Of a stretch of 64,000 bases of DNA, positions 30,034 through 40,981 are shown one piece after another. A program made the position numbers and the translations under genes. Each line of letters starts with the position of its first letter. Position 1 is the first letter of the stretch. The stretch spans positions 62,001 to 126,000 of the forward strand of contig JALQPE010000100.1 in assembly GCA_030407315.1 (NCBI GenBank), read 5' to 3'. Origin of the DNA: Asparagopsis taxiformis. Taxonomy: Eukaryota; Rhodophyta; Florideophyceae; Bonnemaisoniales; Bonnemaisoniaceae. Below the pieces are notes generated by a model. The model was not told the origin of the DNA, did no database searches, and saw nothing but the letters and a program-made list of their open reading frames with translations.

Positions 30034-33000
30034 ATGGCGAACGCTGGCTTTCGCCTATGTCAGGTTTTCATTATAGCGTTCCTCCTGATTGCCTGCGGTT
30101 CTGCACAGGCGGTACGTACGCCTCCGATTGTAAAGTCCCTCCTGGAGTTTTCGAGGCGCAGACAGGCTGATAACTTCTGGTTTGGAAAATCACAGGAAAC
30201 TTCCAGACTGGTCTTGTGTAAAGGTGACGATGATTGCGATTCCAGTTCCTGCGTCAGCGGTACGTGTGTTGAACTACATGGAGATGAGTTGCAGGTTTTG
30301 CACAGAAATTTCAAGAAACGAGAGGAATGTATGTATTGTGAATATGCGTGGCAATGCTACTCGAATGTTTGCTGGCAGAATAAATGTTTCAAGCAGACGT
30401 ATTCTTCCAAGCGCAAATGCTACGGTGCCAAGGAATGTGAGCAATGTCAAGGAGATGGAGACTGTCAACAGGGCCGTTGCTGGAATGGAAAATGTATTTT
30501 CAGTGATGTTAATGCATGCTTCTATAAGAAGACTGAGTGCCAGAACTGCACAGCGGACAACCAATGCGCTCACGGTCTGCTCTGTAAAACTGACAAACCG
30601 GGCGGCACTTCCCTCTGTGCGACAGTAGTGGGTGTGGGCGAAAGTTGCTTGAACCCTTGCCGCATCTGTGAGCCGGGGTTGAAATGTCAAGATGGCGCAT
30701 GCGCAAAAGCGAAGAATGACATATGCGGACCGTGCCATTCAAACGAACATTGTGAGACGGGGCTCGTATGTAAGGACATGGACAATACGGGCATTTGCGC
30801 AGAACCCAGGGAAGCGGGTAAGCGCTGCGATGATCGCTGTTGGACGTGCCAGGAAAATCTGAATTGCGAAAAGGGAAAGATGTGCAAGGCAAGACATTGC
30901 GGACAATGTAGAGGAAACTACCAGTGCAAGGATTATGGTGGCTTTGTGTGCATCTCTGGAAGGTGCGCAAAGATTTCAGGTGTGAATGGTCTTTGCGGAG
31001 ACCCTTGTTGGACGTGTGATAAGGGCTTGACCTGTAAAGGTGCAGATGGGAAGACGTGTGAAAAGCTTTTATCAACGCGATGTGAACATTGTGTATCAAC
31101 TGAAGATTGCGTTACAGGAATGGAATGCAAGGCGGGTAAGTGTGCAACGCCAGTTGATGTTGGGGGTAATTGCTTGGACGCGTGCAATATTTGCAAGAAC
31201 AATTTGTTGTGTAAGAACGGCTCCTGCATTGAAGATCCTAATCTGCAGTGTGGCAAATGCTCGGCTGATGATGACTGTGAAGGGGACTCGGTTTGCATAA
31301 GCGGTGTGTGCCGAAAGACTGTGAAACTTGGAGGAAAATGCTCGGATCCATGTTCAATATGCAGCAGTAACCTTGTGTGTCACGATGGAAAAACATGCGA
31401 GATGCCTCCTGAGAAAGAATGTGCCGCATGTACTGACGATGGAAAATGTAACGAAGGATACACATGCAAGTCCGGTAAATGCGTTGTGGATATGGGACCG
31501 GGCAGGCCATGTTCGGAAGCATGTTGGAGTTGTCAGGCTGGGTTGATTTGTGCCGAGGACAAAGTGTGTCGGAAGCACGTCTCTCAGCAATGCGAGGCGT
31601 GTTCAACAGATGACGATTGTGCAGATGATCTGAGCTGTTCTTTTGGAAAATGCGCAAGAACTATCGGTATTGGCACAAAATGTTCAGACCCGTGCTGGAT
31701 TTGTGCTGATGGTCTTGTTTGCAACGGCGATGTATGCGAGAAAGCACCTGCAGAAATGTGCGAGCAATGCACAGAAGAATATGATTGTGCAACTGGTCTT
31801 ACATGCGTTTCCGGAAAATGTATCAAAACCAGAAAGGTCGGTGGCACATGTAAGGCCCCATGCGAGAGTTGCGATGAAAAGACTGTTTGCGACGGGGAGA
31901 CATGTCAATATCATCAGACGGCTCGATGTGGAAATTGTAGCGAGGACATTCAATGCAAGGGGGATCTGAAATGCGAATCTGGAAAATGTGTGAAGTTGGT
32001 CGAGTTGAACAAGGGTAGCTGTTCTCAAGAATGCCACATATGTGCCATTGGAATGTCATGCAAGAACAACAAATGTCGTAAGGATCAAAACGACGCTTGT
32101 GAGTCTTGTCAAAAGGATGCAGATTGCGCGGAAGGGCTCCGATGCAAAGAAGGAATATGTGCGGAACAGCGAGCGCTTGGCGAAAGATGCGATGAAAAAT
32201 GTGCGTCTTGCGAATACGGTCTGGAATGCAAGGACGGTAAGCAATGTGCAGCCACGCTCTGTGGAGAATGTATCAAAGACGAGGATTGCGTGGACGGGAC
32301 GGTCTGCAAGAGAAACACATGCACCACTGCTGTTGGCCTTGGAGAAAAATGCACACATCCATGCATCTCGTGTCAATCGGGACTGTTCTGCAAGGATGGG
32401 CTACGATGCGAGAAGGAGCGATCCGAAAAATGTGGCGAGTGTGCAACAGACGATGAGTGCATGGACGGTTTGAAATGCGATGCGGGTATCTGTGTGAAAA
32501 TTGTCGGAGTCGACCAGTTTTGTGCCGGGTCTTGCCAGAAGTGTAGCAAGGATCTGATTTGTGAAAATGGAAAAATATGTCGAAACCCGCGCGAGAAGAA
32601 ATGCGGTGTCTGTAACCACGATGAAGACTGCGAACACAATCTAAGATGTGCGCACGGAAAATGTCACAAGATCGTCTGGTCGCGTCAGCAATGTGGGGAT
32701 AACTGTACCAAATGTGGCGACGGCTTTGTCTGTATCGATTCGAATTGCCGACTGCGGCCGACAAAATCTAAACAATGCGGCGAATGCAGTACCAGACAGG
32801 ACTGCGAATGGCCATTAGATTGTCTTTCGGAAGTTTGCGTCCGCATCGGCCAGATCGGCGATGCATGTTCGGCGGAATGTTCCGAATGCGCGACAGGCCT
32901 CATCTGCAAGGGTGGGAAGTGTGCGAGGCATTTGTCGGAACAATGCGGTGTATGCGCGAAAGACGAAGATTGCGAAACGGGTTTGTCATGCTCGAATAGG

Positions 33001-33852
33001 CGTTGCATGAAACGAATGGGCATGGATGGCGATTGTTCGCAAAGATGTGTGACATGTGAAGACGGGCTCATCTGCCGATATGGAAGGACGTGCATGAAGC
33101 AGCCTGTAAAACCGTGTGGTATTTGCGACCAAACCAAGGATTGTATGACGGGGACAGTCTGCAGTGGGAACAAGTGCACACAATTGCTGGATGTAGGCGA
33201 CGCGTGTCCCGGGCAATGCAGCAAATGTGATTTCGGACTGTCATGTAACAACGGGGTGTGTGAAATCCCGAAATCGCCGGTATGCGCGCTGTGCTGGCAG
33301 GACGAAGACTGCAAACCGCCGCTGAAATGCCGGATAAAAGCAGATCTGGATGTCGGCAAATGCGCAACGGAAACGGGCAAAGGCGGCGATTGCTCGGACG
33401 AATGTTCTATTTGCGGGGCGGGACTTACGTGCGCTGACGGGACTACATGTACGGAGAAATCGGACAGATGCGGTCCGTGTTCGCGCGATGACAATTGTTT
33501 GGGTGATATGGTCTGTAAGCAAATCAGCACCGCGGACGGTTCGACGGGGAAATGTGCGACGACGGGCGCACTGGATGAAGATTGTCAAGATGAATGTTCG
33601 GCGTGTCATCGGGACAATCTGGCTTGTAAGGATGGCCGGAAATGTGCTGTGAAGAGCGGCAAATGTGGACATTGTACGAGTGATGATCACTGTGCGACCG
33701 GATTGAAATGTAGAATTGCTCCGGGCGCAAATAGAATCGGGCGGTGCGCTGTGCCTGTTGGTATGGGGGATTCGTGTGAGGATGCGTGCAGGATTTGCGA
33801 TGAAGGACTTGTTTGTAAAGATGGCACCACATGTACGTTGCCTGGCATGTGA
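30034..33852 (+). CDS. Large secreted Cys-rich repeat protein
   Basis: A single 1272-codon exon starts with a signal peptide (MANAGFRLCQVFIIAFLLIACGSAQA). The rest is about two dozen tandem modules of roughly 47 residues. Each joins a half of the type CGECATDDECMDGLKC to one of the type CSDPCSICSSNLVCHDGKTC. Cys, Gly and acidic residues are fixed and the linkers vary. The pattern suggests small disulfide-bonded modules like Dickkopf-N or EB domains and an extended extracellular rod, but the family assignment is only by resemblance. No membrane anchor is seen at the C-terminus, which ends within a module (CTLPGM). It shares a signal peptide and Cys-rich design with the gene 680 bp upstream, though without the acidic half. 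Confidence 0.85.
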   Translation: MANAGFRLCQVFIIAFLLIACGSAQAVRTPPIVKSLLEFSRRRQADNFWFGKSQETSRLVLCKGDDDCDSSSCVSGTCVELHGDELQVLHRNFKKREECMYCEYAWQCYSNVCWQNKCFKQTYSSKRKCYGAKECEQCQGDGDCQQGRCWNGKCIFSDVNACFYKKTECQNCTADNQCAHGLLCKTDKPGGTSLCATVVGVGESCLNPCRICEPGLKCQDGACAKAKNDICGPCHSNEHCETGLVCKDMDNTGICAEPREAGKRCDDRCWTCQENLNCEKGKMCKARHCGQCRGNYQCKDYGGFVCISGRCAKISGVNGLCGDPCWTCDKGLTCKGADGKTCEKLLSTRCEHCVSTEDCVTGMECKAGKCATPVDVGGNCLDACNICKNNLLCKNGSCIEDPNLQCGKCSADDDCEGDSVCISGVCRKTVKLGGKCSDPCSICSSNLVCHDGKTCEMPPEKECAACTDDGKCNEGYTCKSGKCVVDMGPGRPCSEACWSCQAGLICAEDKVCRKHVSQQCEACSTDDDCADDLSCSFGKCARTIGIGTKCSDPCWICADGLVCNGDVCEKAPAEMCEQCTEEYDCATGLTCVSGKCIKTRKVGGTCKAPCESCDEKTVCDGETCQYHQTARCGNCSEDIQCKGDLKCESGKCVKLVELNKGSCSQECHICAIGMSCKNNKCRKDQNDACESCQKDADCAEGLRCKEGICAEQRALGERCDEKCASCEYGLECKDGKQCAATLCGECIKDEDCVDGTVCKRNTCTTAVGLGEKCTHPCISCQSGLFCKDGLRCEKERSEKCGECATDDECMDGLKCDAGICVKIVGVDQFCAGSCQKCSKDLICENGKICRNPREKKCGVCNHDEDCEHNLRCAHGKCHKIVWSRQQCGDNCTKCGDGFVCIDSNCRLRPTKSKQCGECSTRQDCEWPLDCLSEVCVRIGQIGDACSAECSECATGLICKGGKCARHLSEQCGVCAKDEDCETGLSCSNRRCMKRMGMDGDCSQRCVTCEDGLICRYGRTCMKQPVKPCGICDQTKDCMTGTVCSGNKCTQLLDVGDACPGQCSKCDFGLSCNNGVCEIPKSPVCALCWQDEDCKPPLKCRIKADLDVGKCATETGKGGDCSDECSICGAGLTCADGTTCTEKSDRCGPCSRDDNCLGDMVCKQISTADGSTGKCATTGALDEDCQDECSACHRDNLACKDGRKCAVKSGKCGHCTSDDHCATGLKCRIAPGANRIGRCAVPVGMGDSCEDACRICDEGLVCKDGTTCTLPGM

Positions 33853-34317
33853 CAGGATGGATTGAAGACGGGCAGTGATTATACAATTGGGTAGATATTG
33901 GAAATGGTGTACGCATGGATTATAGAGAAAACGTAGAAGAGATTAAAGGTAGCGTTGGTAATTTGTTGTTACAGTCCGTATATTGCGAAACGATTCGCCA
34001 CGTTATCGATGATCCATTGCTTGCCATACGCGCTTGAATTTGCAACAATTGTCCCGTGCGTGCATCTGATCCCCGCGATGCGGAACTAATGACGTACACA
34101 GGCGGTGCGAGTGATGCAGATAACTCATATTTGTTGGCACAAGATGATTTCTGCAACTGGTGGAAACAAACACGTTTTTTCGTGTTTGTGTGCATGAATC
34201 TCAAGGGGGTAGTCAACACCAAAACTGCCAAATGCCATGGATCTAATGAATTTTATCATATGCAGCTTGAAATCTCATCATCCCAGCGTCCACGAACAAC
34301 TGTAAGAACTCATCTGA
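33853..34317. other. Intergenic before tRNA-Gln
   Basis: No supported ORF is present. ORFs reading across the tRNA are artefacts. Confidence 0.4.
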
Positions 34318-34390
34318 GTACCTGTGGTGTAGTGGTTATCACGCCAGACTTTGAATCTGGAGATCGAGGGTTCAAACCCCTCCTGGTACT
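34318..34390 (+). tRNA. tRNA-Gln (anticodon TTG)
   Basis: A 73-nt cloverleaf can be drawn. The acceptor gtacctg pairs with ctggtac (one T-T mismatch), the D arm is gtgt-agtggtta-tcac, the anticodon stem ccaga/tctgg holds loop CTTTGAA (anticodon TTG), and the T arm is gaggg-ttcaaac-ccctc. Box A and box B match the polymerase III pattern. A TTTTT terminator follows at 34399-34403. No intron. Confidence 0.9.
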
Positions 34391-35529
34391 AGAATTCCTT
34401 TTTACATATATACTCTTGCTTTCCTCCAAGCACTCCAATCTTTCTCCTACTGGGGAGGGCTGGTTGTAGATTTCTTTTTAGTCCGAGCCGCAGTGGACCG
34501 TAGACTACTCGCACCTGTTGATTTTTCATTCCGATGCGTCCTGGAGAGTATGCAATACATAAGCCTCTCCCTGATAATCATTGCGATAGACTTACGGCAC
34601 GTAACGTCCTTTCCTGCCCACAGAGTTTGCCCGAATTTCATCATCCGTTGTACGCGACAATTATTGTATCGCCTCATATCTACGGATGAAAGTACCCCAA
34701 GTACACTGTTTCGCCTTTCATGTACTCGACTTATGATTCGCTGTATCATAGTGGCGGCGATTTCTTGTCTTCAACGAACCGCGTTGCTACAATAAGCAGC
34801 AGAATAGTTTTATCTTCAGCTGTTTCCAGTTTCTTGGAAACTGTTTCTATCATTGATGAAACAGCAAATGGTTATAGCTTTAATTCTCATCTATCTATAC
34901 TTGTCATTGACTTATCTACGATAGTGCAACCAGTATAGTCAAACTTCTGCGCCTGGAAGAAGGTAGTACCTAATAGAACGTTTTACTATTAAGTTCCATA
35001 CAATTAGCTTTGCCTGTACTGACGACTATTCACATCAAATTTCAGGTTGTAATCGTCCATTGCGAAATTAGCTCTTTGCTTCTTTCATCCTCGATGCTTT
35101 GGGCGAGGCACAACATCTATTGAAAAGCATAACCAAAGCCTGCAATTCAGACACTTTAAAATCAGATATCGTGACCTTTATGACGCAAAGCCTAATCCAT
35201 ACAAGTTCATTTACATGGTCAATATAGAGACGTGCAAACGCCTTGTCTTTTGATATACTGCACAAAATTCAGACTATCCAATCGATCATGGAGCTTTGAA
35301 ATCCTAAAGTCTGGATCAAATCATAGCAGATGTGGACCAATAAAAAACCTGACAATCGCCTCCCTCCGCGCGCTATTCTACATCTTGATGCGACATTATC
35401 CCCAATCCGTCTCTCTATCCGAAAGTATTATTCCGATGACGCATCGGACATACATTCAAGTGTCTTGTCAGACTGAAGTTCCTGCTAAACTTCCTCTTGC
35501 AAGCTCTACACTCGTACGGTTGCGCAAGT
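34391..35529. other. Intergenic, no supported gene
   Basis: After the Pol III terminator only short ORFs occur; none shows a signal peptide or domain. Confidence 0.4.
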
Positions 35530-36021
35530 TCATGGACAGCCTAAAAAACGCATGTAAACCGTTAGAAACGAACGAAACACCACGCGCGAAACGGCATGGC
35601 TATGAAAGCTCCGGCTCGTTCGATGCGCTTCGCAACAACTTTCCCTCACCTTTTCGTGCCGGTCCCTGTCATTGTTTCGAGCAAAATCCATGTCACATAA
35701 GCGACACCGATATGTTCTTCGTGGTTTACGCTTCCCCTTTCGCTTCTCATTTTCCTTTCCACTCGACGCGCATTCTCCTCTCCGATTTCCGCTCGAGCTT
35801 GGAAAATGGACTGTGTTCTGTCGACTTAGAGACGAAAACCCGTCATTAGTTGCAATGAGAGGCGGGAGTTGGATGGGGGAAACTGCTGAAGATGCTGATG
35901 TCTCCCTTTTTCCATTTCTGAGAAAGTACTTTAGGGACGACCCATGTCCTGCACCTGTTATATTTTTCTCTGGCAACCAAGTAGAATTTGTCGAGAGAGA
36001 GCGATGCAATTTGTTCGACAT
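35530..36021 (-). CDS. Possible C2H2/C2HC zinc-finger protein
   Basis: The 163-codon ORF from ATG 36021 contains one finger-like segment: a basic linker (KRKGKRKPRR, 93-102) followed by YRCRLCDMDFARNNDRDRHE. Cys106 and Cys109 and His122 have the standard C-x2-C-x12-H spacing with the hydrophobic Phe in place. The fourth ligand would be Cys129 or His133. Such fingers bind nucleic acid in the nucleus. The N-terminal 90 residues are Ser-rich without features. It overlaps longer ORFs on the other strand that have no recognisable domain. The single finger could be chance or a remnant, so confidence is moderate. Confidence 0.45.
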   Translation of the reverse strand: MSNKLHRSLSTNSTWLPEKNITGAGHGSSLKYFLRNGKRETSASSAVSPIQLPPLIATNDGFSSLSRQNTVHFPSSSGNRRGECASSGKENEKRKGKRKPRRTYRCRLCDMDFARNNDRDRHEKVRESCCEAHRTSRSFHSHAVSRVVFRSFLTVYMRFLGCP

Positions 36022-37766
36022 GCTCTATATGAAAGCCAACCCCAGTAGACCTGACGAACACGCCCGATCGCACCCCGCATACAACTCGGATTACGTTTTT
36101 CTACGTCTTGCCCAAATGCGATACTGAGTCGCGTCGCGTTTTATACAATGCATACTTTCCTTGGAAGTTATTGGTCCCAAAAGGTATATAGTCGCTCGTT
36201 GAAGTACTGATGAATTTACGTTTCTATATCCCTGGACCGTCGCTCGTGTCTTTCCATATTGTGTCTCTCCATTTATGCATACGATGATCCAAAGTAAGTA
36301 CACCTTCAATTGGCTCTTCTTAAACAACGCACTGTACCTAACATCACGAGTGTAGCGTTATACTTGTGCAAATTACTGTACCGAATTGTAAACAACTTAC
36401 TACTGAAATTTATCTCTTGTCGCTTCAGTTTGGAGGGTATGATCAAATTCAGAAAGCTGATGCTACCGTTGTTCTGATTGAAGTACGCTGTCTCATATCG
36501 AACAAAGGTCAAGTGAAGGTTAAAGCTACCAAGCATGTAAAATGATAGTCACTATGGGGGCCAATCGTTAAAATCCTTACAGAATTGGGAAACAGTCTTA
36601 ATCACGAGATGTCCTGTGAAGGAAAGCTTTGACATACCCGTTCTTCACTTTGGTTCGGATGGAGATATAATGATCATATAGCAAATTAAAGCATTAGTTG
36701 CAGTGGATGATACAAGCTGAAGATTCTGCTGGACATTGACCCTTATACAACCGAAATTTTTTCTCAATTGCAACAAATTATGGACAGTCGCTATTATACC
36801 ACAAGAGGGAAGATGGGATGGAGGAAACGGGCTGTGTGTTCTGGCTTCGAATCGGCATTCTGGCACACAGATATTTCACAGTGCGTTGGAAGAAATTGTG
36901 CGTTCAAGTCTTCTTCGAAGGATTTCGAGTAGAAGTCAGGCCCACATCACGGCATCTATTTCTAGAAGACATGCTGGAAGTAATCACAACTGTTGGGGTC
37001 GGCGACACTTCACGAAAGAAGTGGATTTTGCCATTCTCGACGAGTTGTACTCATGTATCGGTTTTTTTCGAGATTGTTAAAACTGACTTGCTTGAGCCAG
37101 ATGATGCCCCGATGGTTTTGAGATGTTATGGGAGGCAAAGAACAAGATGGGCATGCAATTATAGAGAAGTATGAATGTTTGAATTTTTGGCTGTTGAAGC
37201 GTGCACTACTATCGATATGCAGACAATGTGTAATTGAAAACTGAATATGAGAACGGTTTGGCAGAATCAGAAAGGGAACTTCTCCGTAGTCGTTTTCAAA
37301 CGATAGTGTATAAGAGTGAGTACTTGGATGATTGGACGCAATGGACTAGATCACCAAACGCTTATTCTGCTGTTTTCTGTGGACACTTAAACGAGCACGT
37401 GGTTGTCGAATTGTACTGAAGCTATATTCAGGCGGAAATGACAAGTATTCATATGAACAACTCACTACTTTTCACAGCTGCTCAAATCAGGAGGTCTTGG
37501 AAAAGAGGAATAGATATGTGACATTCATCATTTGTACGATGGAACTATGCAGAGAGTTTGAGAGATCTACATTCAAGCATAGATATTGTTCGCAAAAAAA
37601 CAGTTGTTCGTGTTGGTCTCCACTGCGGGTATGCCAAGCCGAAATGAGAACCTGAACAAGTCTCAGAAGAGGCGGATGTAGAATAACACGAGGCATGCTG
37701 CATGAGTCGGATCTGATACTTGGCCGGCTGAGACCACTGACCCCGCCCGGTCGGCGTTCTGAGCGC
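36022..37766. other. Intergenic with short unassigned ORFs
   Basis: A 118-codon plus-strand ORF (36818-37174) and a 61-codon ORF (37234-37419) start at ATG and have protein-like composition but no recognised domain. They might be remnants of one gene. Confidence 0.3.
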
Positions 37767-37852
37767 GCGGCTATAGGTCAGTTGGCCAGAGCGCTTGACT
37801 AGTAACAATAACAAGCCGTCACGAGGTCCTGAGTTTGACTCTCCATGATGGT
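37767..37852 (+). pseudogene. tRNA-Thr pseudogene
   Basis: The sequence aligns with the intact tRNA-Thr at 38068-38154: it keeps gagcgcttgactagta and a degraded T arm, and has a similar intron-sized insert after the anticodon. The 3' anticodon stem (tcacg instead of tcaag), the acceptor and the T arm are mispaired. It lies in opposite orientation about 215 bp from the intact gene, and both are preceded by a gagcgcgc motif. Confidence 0.75.
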
Positions 37853-38067
37853 TTACCATGCTTCATAGCGTCTAGTTATGCCCAGGAGATTGACTAGATG
37901 CTTGGCAAGGGACTGAACAGAAGCAGTGAATACAAGGTGCGTTGAAGCAGTCGAAAAGGTGGAGTCAGCTCTCAATTTCTATTGGTCCAATCTATATCTT
38001 GTAAATCAAAATATTGTGAGTGGTAACAATCTGCAGAAAAAATTCAATCGCATCCCGGCGTTTCAAA

Positions 38068-38154
38068 AGCCACCACCGAGAGTCGAACTCGGGACCTCTT
38101 GATATCCTATCTGCGGTACTAGTCAAGCGCTCTAACCAACTGAGCTATGGCGGC
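38068..38154 (-). tRNA. tRNA-Thr (anticodon AGT) with 13-nt intron
   Basis: On the minus strand the acceptor gccgcca pairs with tggtggc, the D arm is gctc-agttggtta-gagc, and the anticodon stem cttga/tcaag encloses 20 nt. Seven are the loop beginning CTAGTA (anticodon AGT) and 13 are an intron in the canonical place after position 37. The T arm is ccgag-ttcgact-ctcgg. A short T run follows the 3' end. Confidence 0.9.
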
Positions 38155-38780
38155 GCGCTCGGGATGTGCTGTCCGCCGCTCAGTGAGAGAGTATTTATAG
38201 GTTTTTTGCTAGCTATGAATAATATTATTTTCACGTACGACCCAGTTTCATAATACGTTTTGAAAATTCTGGAAAGGCGGAATCCCAAATCTAAAGCTCG
38301 CCCAGATGAAATGTGAAGGATCCATGGTACTGGTAATTGATAAGCTTTTCCCGTCGTAAAGGTTGTCGGTGCCGAAAACCATTGGTGCCACCATCGAAAC
38401 TGAGCAAACGAGTCCAATAGCATAATGGCGAAATGATTAACCAAATACATTCAAGGCGACAGCACCTATTGAAATGTATGGCACAGTTTGAGCACTTGCG
38501 AAATGCATGAAGAGCAGAACAAGTCAATTTAAAACAATGTGTGTTACTTAAAACTAGACTAGCAATATCCTCTGTCATCGCACAAGGCAAAATTGAATGA
38601 AAGGCACCATCAGCATCATTCCCCAAATCTGCACGCACATCATCCAAGCACAAGTCTGCACCACGACCAATGTCCCAAACCGGCCACCTTCCAAAACTGT
38701 ACCTCTAAAATCCCCAGCAATTCTAGAAGACCTCTCCAACGCAGCAACGACGGCACGGGGAGTTGAACGAAGTGAATGAG

Positions 38781-39242
38781 TTATTGGTTTCGAGCCAAGA
38801 GGCCTTGTCGGATTGTGTTGACCATAACGGCGGGGATGTACGGCGGGCACATGGAGAAAAAGGTGGAGACGGAATCGGCAACGGTCTGGAAGCTCATTAC
38901 ATTTGGCAGATTGAACTGTGCGCAAATGAGCAGTTGCTGAACCGGGTTTGCGTTGGCGTCATTGCACAAAAGGTCGATGATAGAGCCGGGGAATTGGGTA
39001 CCGGCAGGCGTCTGCACTTCGAAGCCGCCGAAAACGAGTACGCATCCGCAACGCACAAATTCGACCGGAAATTCACAGATTTCCGGGATGCGCTGCGAGG
39101 CTTCCGTCTCCGTCTGCCTTGCCGAAGTCACCTGCAGCGCATGCGTCGCGCTCACGCCGTGCTGCGAGCTATGTTTCGGGATCGCGCCATGCGCGACCTG
39201 CGACAAAAGTAGAGCCAGGCAGATGGAAAGTGCGAATTTCAT
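38781..39242 (-). CDS. Small secreted six-Cys family protein A
   Basis: The start at ATG 39242 gives MKFALSICLALLLSQVAHGA, a typical signal peptide, so the 153-aa product is extracellular or in the secretory path. After a short linker come six cysteines in the family pattern: C-EFPVEFVR-C-G-C, then gaps of 25, 13 and 24 residues to the last three. Hydrophobic stretches GSIIDLLC and QLLIC are shared with relatives. A TATA-like aatatata lies about 60 nt upstream (39300-39308). It is the first of seven paralogues in 11 kb. Function unknown; three disulfides and a compact helical fold are likely. Confidence 0.8.
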   Translation of the reverse strand: MKFALSICLALLLSQVAHGAIPKHSSQHGVSATHALQVTSARQTETEASQRIPEICEFPVEFVRCGCVLVFGGFEVQTPAGTQFPGSIIDLLCNDANANPVQQLLICAQFNLPNVMSFQTVADSVSTFFSMCPPYIPAVMVNTIRQGLLARNQ

Positions 39243-40387
39243 TTTGTGGCGGGCTGCTAATTCAATGCAACGACGGTTGCGGCAGGTTGTATGCAAGCTT
39301 CTATATATTGGGTTGTGTGTTGCAGTGCGAATGGTTGATGCTATAATTGTTTGGAAAACTTTCCGCAGATGTCATTGTACATGGCGGCGGTGTTGGCGCG
39401 GATAGGCTGGTTTGGTCGTTGGGCGGTTATTTATGTCTGACTATGGTGGAAAGCTGTTATGGTGAACATGGGGTACAATGTGAATGGTGCCGTATACACG
39501 TCTTTGGTATTCACGCTTGTGCGGTTGATGAGTGATGAAGCCATTACTCGGCGGAGCTGTCATGGAGAAACGCATGTCATGTAAATATATTTTGTACATA
39601 AATGACGGTCAAATTCCATTGGTGCAGTTCTGTGACGTGAACATTGGTTGGTGAACATTGCGAGCTTGTTTATTGGGGGAAGGCGTGGTGTTTTGCTCAA
39701 GGCGCTATTCCCGAAGAAATGAAAACGTGGCAGAGATATATGGCGGCAGTTTTGTCCATAGTTTATTCCAGGGCGTGCGTCGATGAACTTGCAACGATGA
39801 TGGAGAAGAGTGCGCGTGACGTTTGGAAGGGTTTGTGTCCCGCAACCCATGTCATGTATATTTTTTATCTTTTGAAACCTTTCAAAATCATCAATTTTGA
39901 ATAATTAATAGATGACAGGTAGATCGAGGTGTCCCATTACGGCTTCCAGTAAACGGAAGACAACTTGCACGGCCTCGATCATGTTTTTCGCGACAGTGGC
40001 GAGTAGAAATGTCATTCACGCGTCAAATGTGAATTAGCCGTAATGTTAATCAACTTGTAAGTTCTCCAAACAAAATGATCTACGGTTGATTCAAATGGCG
40101 TCCACGGTTCCGTTCTGAGATACGTGATTTTCTCTTCTGATATACCAAGTCCGGAAGCAATACTTACGATGCGTATATGATACAGGGAACAACTGTCAAG
40201 AACACTATTCCGATTGGAATTGTAAAACACTTAGAATGCCTCTTTGGGCGAATCCGTTTCCTGTAACATCCCGTTCCTACAATACAACAAAACCATGTAT
40301 AAAAACCCCTTTCCCGAGAGTAAATTTATTTTGTGGATGTAGCTAGCATCAGCCACTTATTCTTTCTACCTCAACTGCCGAAGCGCA
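39243..40387. other. Intergenic between family members A and B
   Basis: Contains the promoter of A at its left end. The short ORFs inside show neither signal peptides nor the six-Cys pattern. Confidence 0.4.
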
Positions 40388-40981
40388 CTAGGCGGCTGCA
40401 ACCGGCTCAACGCTGGCCTCTGGCGTGGGCGTGACAGAAGCCATTTGAGGTGGCGCTACCTCTTCGGCCATCTCACCAGCACACATAGTTACATACTGAG
40501 TAGCGAGATTTGTGAAAAACGTATCATCAGCATTGTTATCCTCGATAAACGTCGAACAATCAAGTTCCGAATCCGTATCGGCACATCTCGACTCGATGAA
40601 CATACCACCAAAAGGACCGAGCGCACTCTCCTGAATCTCTCCATCGGCGACCAGGACGCACGTGCAGTCGAACAACGGCTCCGAATCCTCACAGGACTGG
40701 TCGCCTCCGAAGGGATTGATGAAGGCTGGCAGGGAGGGAAATGCTGGCAGCTGCGGGAGTCCAGGGAACGCCGGTAGACCCGGCAACTGGGGGAAGCCGG
40801 GGATCTGCGGGAAGGCAGGAAGCTGAGGAAGGCCGGGTAATTGCGGAAACTGAGGAGCAGCGACTGTGGGCGTTGGGGTGGGGTCATTCGACTCTTCTTG
40901 TCGCATGGTACCACGGGCCACTGCTGCGTGTGAGCATTGTGAGAGAACAAGAAGTCCGAAGAAGATGAAAGCGGTTTTCAT
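40388..40981 (-). CDS. Small secreted six-Cys family protein B with Pro-rich spacer
   Basis: ATG 40981 gives the signal peptide MKTAFIFFGLLVLSQCSHAA. Unlike its relatives, the 197-aa product has a Pro/Leu/Phe-rich spacer (about 44-90) of LPxFP and LPGLPQ units between the signal peptide and the Cys domain, encoded by imperfect DNA repeats at about 40730-40860. The domain keeps C-EDSEPLFD-C-T-C and the x24 gap before the last Cys, but the fourth-to-fifth Cys distance is 8, not 13. An acidic segment and a Pro/Glu/Ala tail end the protein. TATAAAG lies at 41077-41083, about 97 nt upstream. It is the most diverged member; the spacer may act as a rigid linker or wall-binding part (inference). Confidence 0.75.
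   Translation of the reverse strand: MKTAFIFFGLLVLSQCSHAAVARGTMRQEESNDPTPTPTVAAPQFPQLPGLPQLPAFPQIPGFPQLPGLPAFPGLPQLPAFPSLPAFINPFGGDQSCEDSEPLFDCTCVLVADGEIQESALGPFGGMFIESRCADTDSELDCSTFIEDNNADDTFFTNLATQYVTMCAGEMAEEVAPPQMASVTPTPEASVEPVAAA

Noticed and set aside
32685..33530. 281-codon minus-strand ORF inside the 1272-aa gene
   Set aside because: It is a reverse-frame shadow of the Cys-rich modules, with His/Ser/Pro repeats at the same period.
37545..38253. ORFs containing ESNSGP and LVKRSNQLSYGGAL-type strings
   Set aside because: These are translations of the tRNA-Thr gene and its pseudogene copy, a common artefact.
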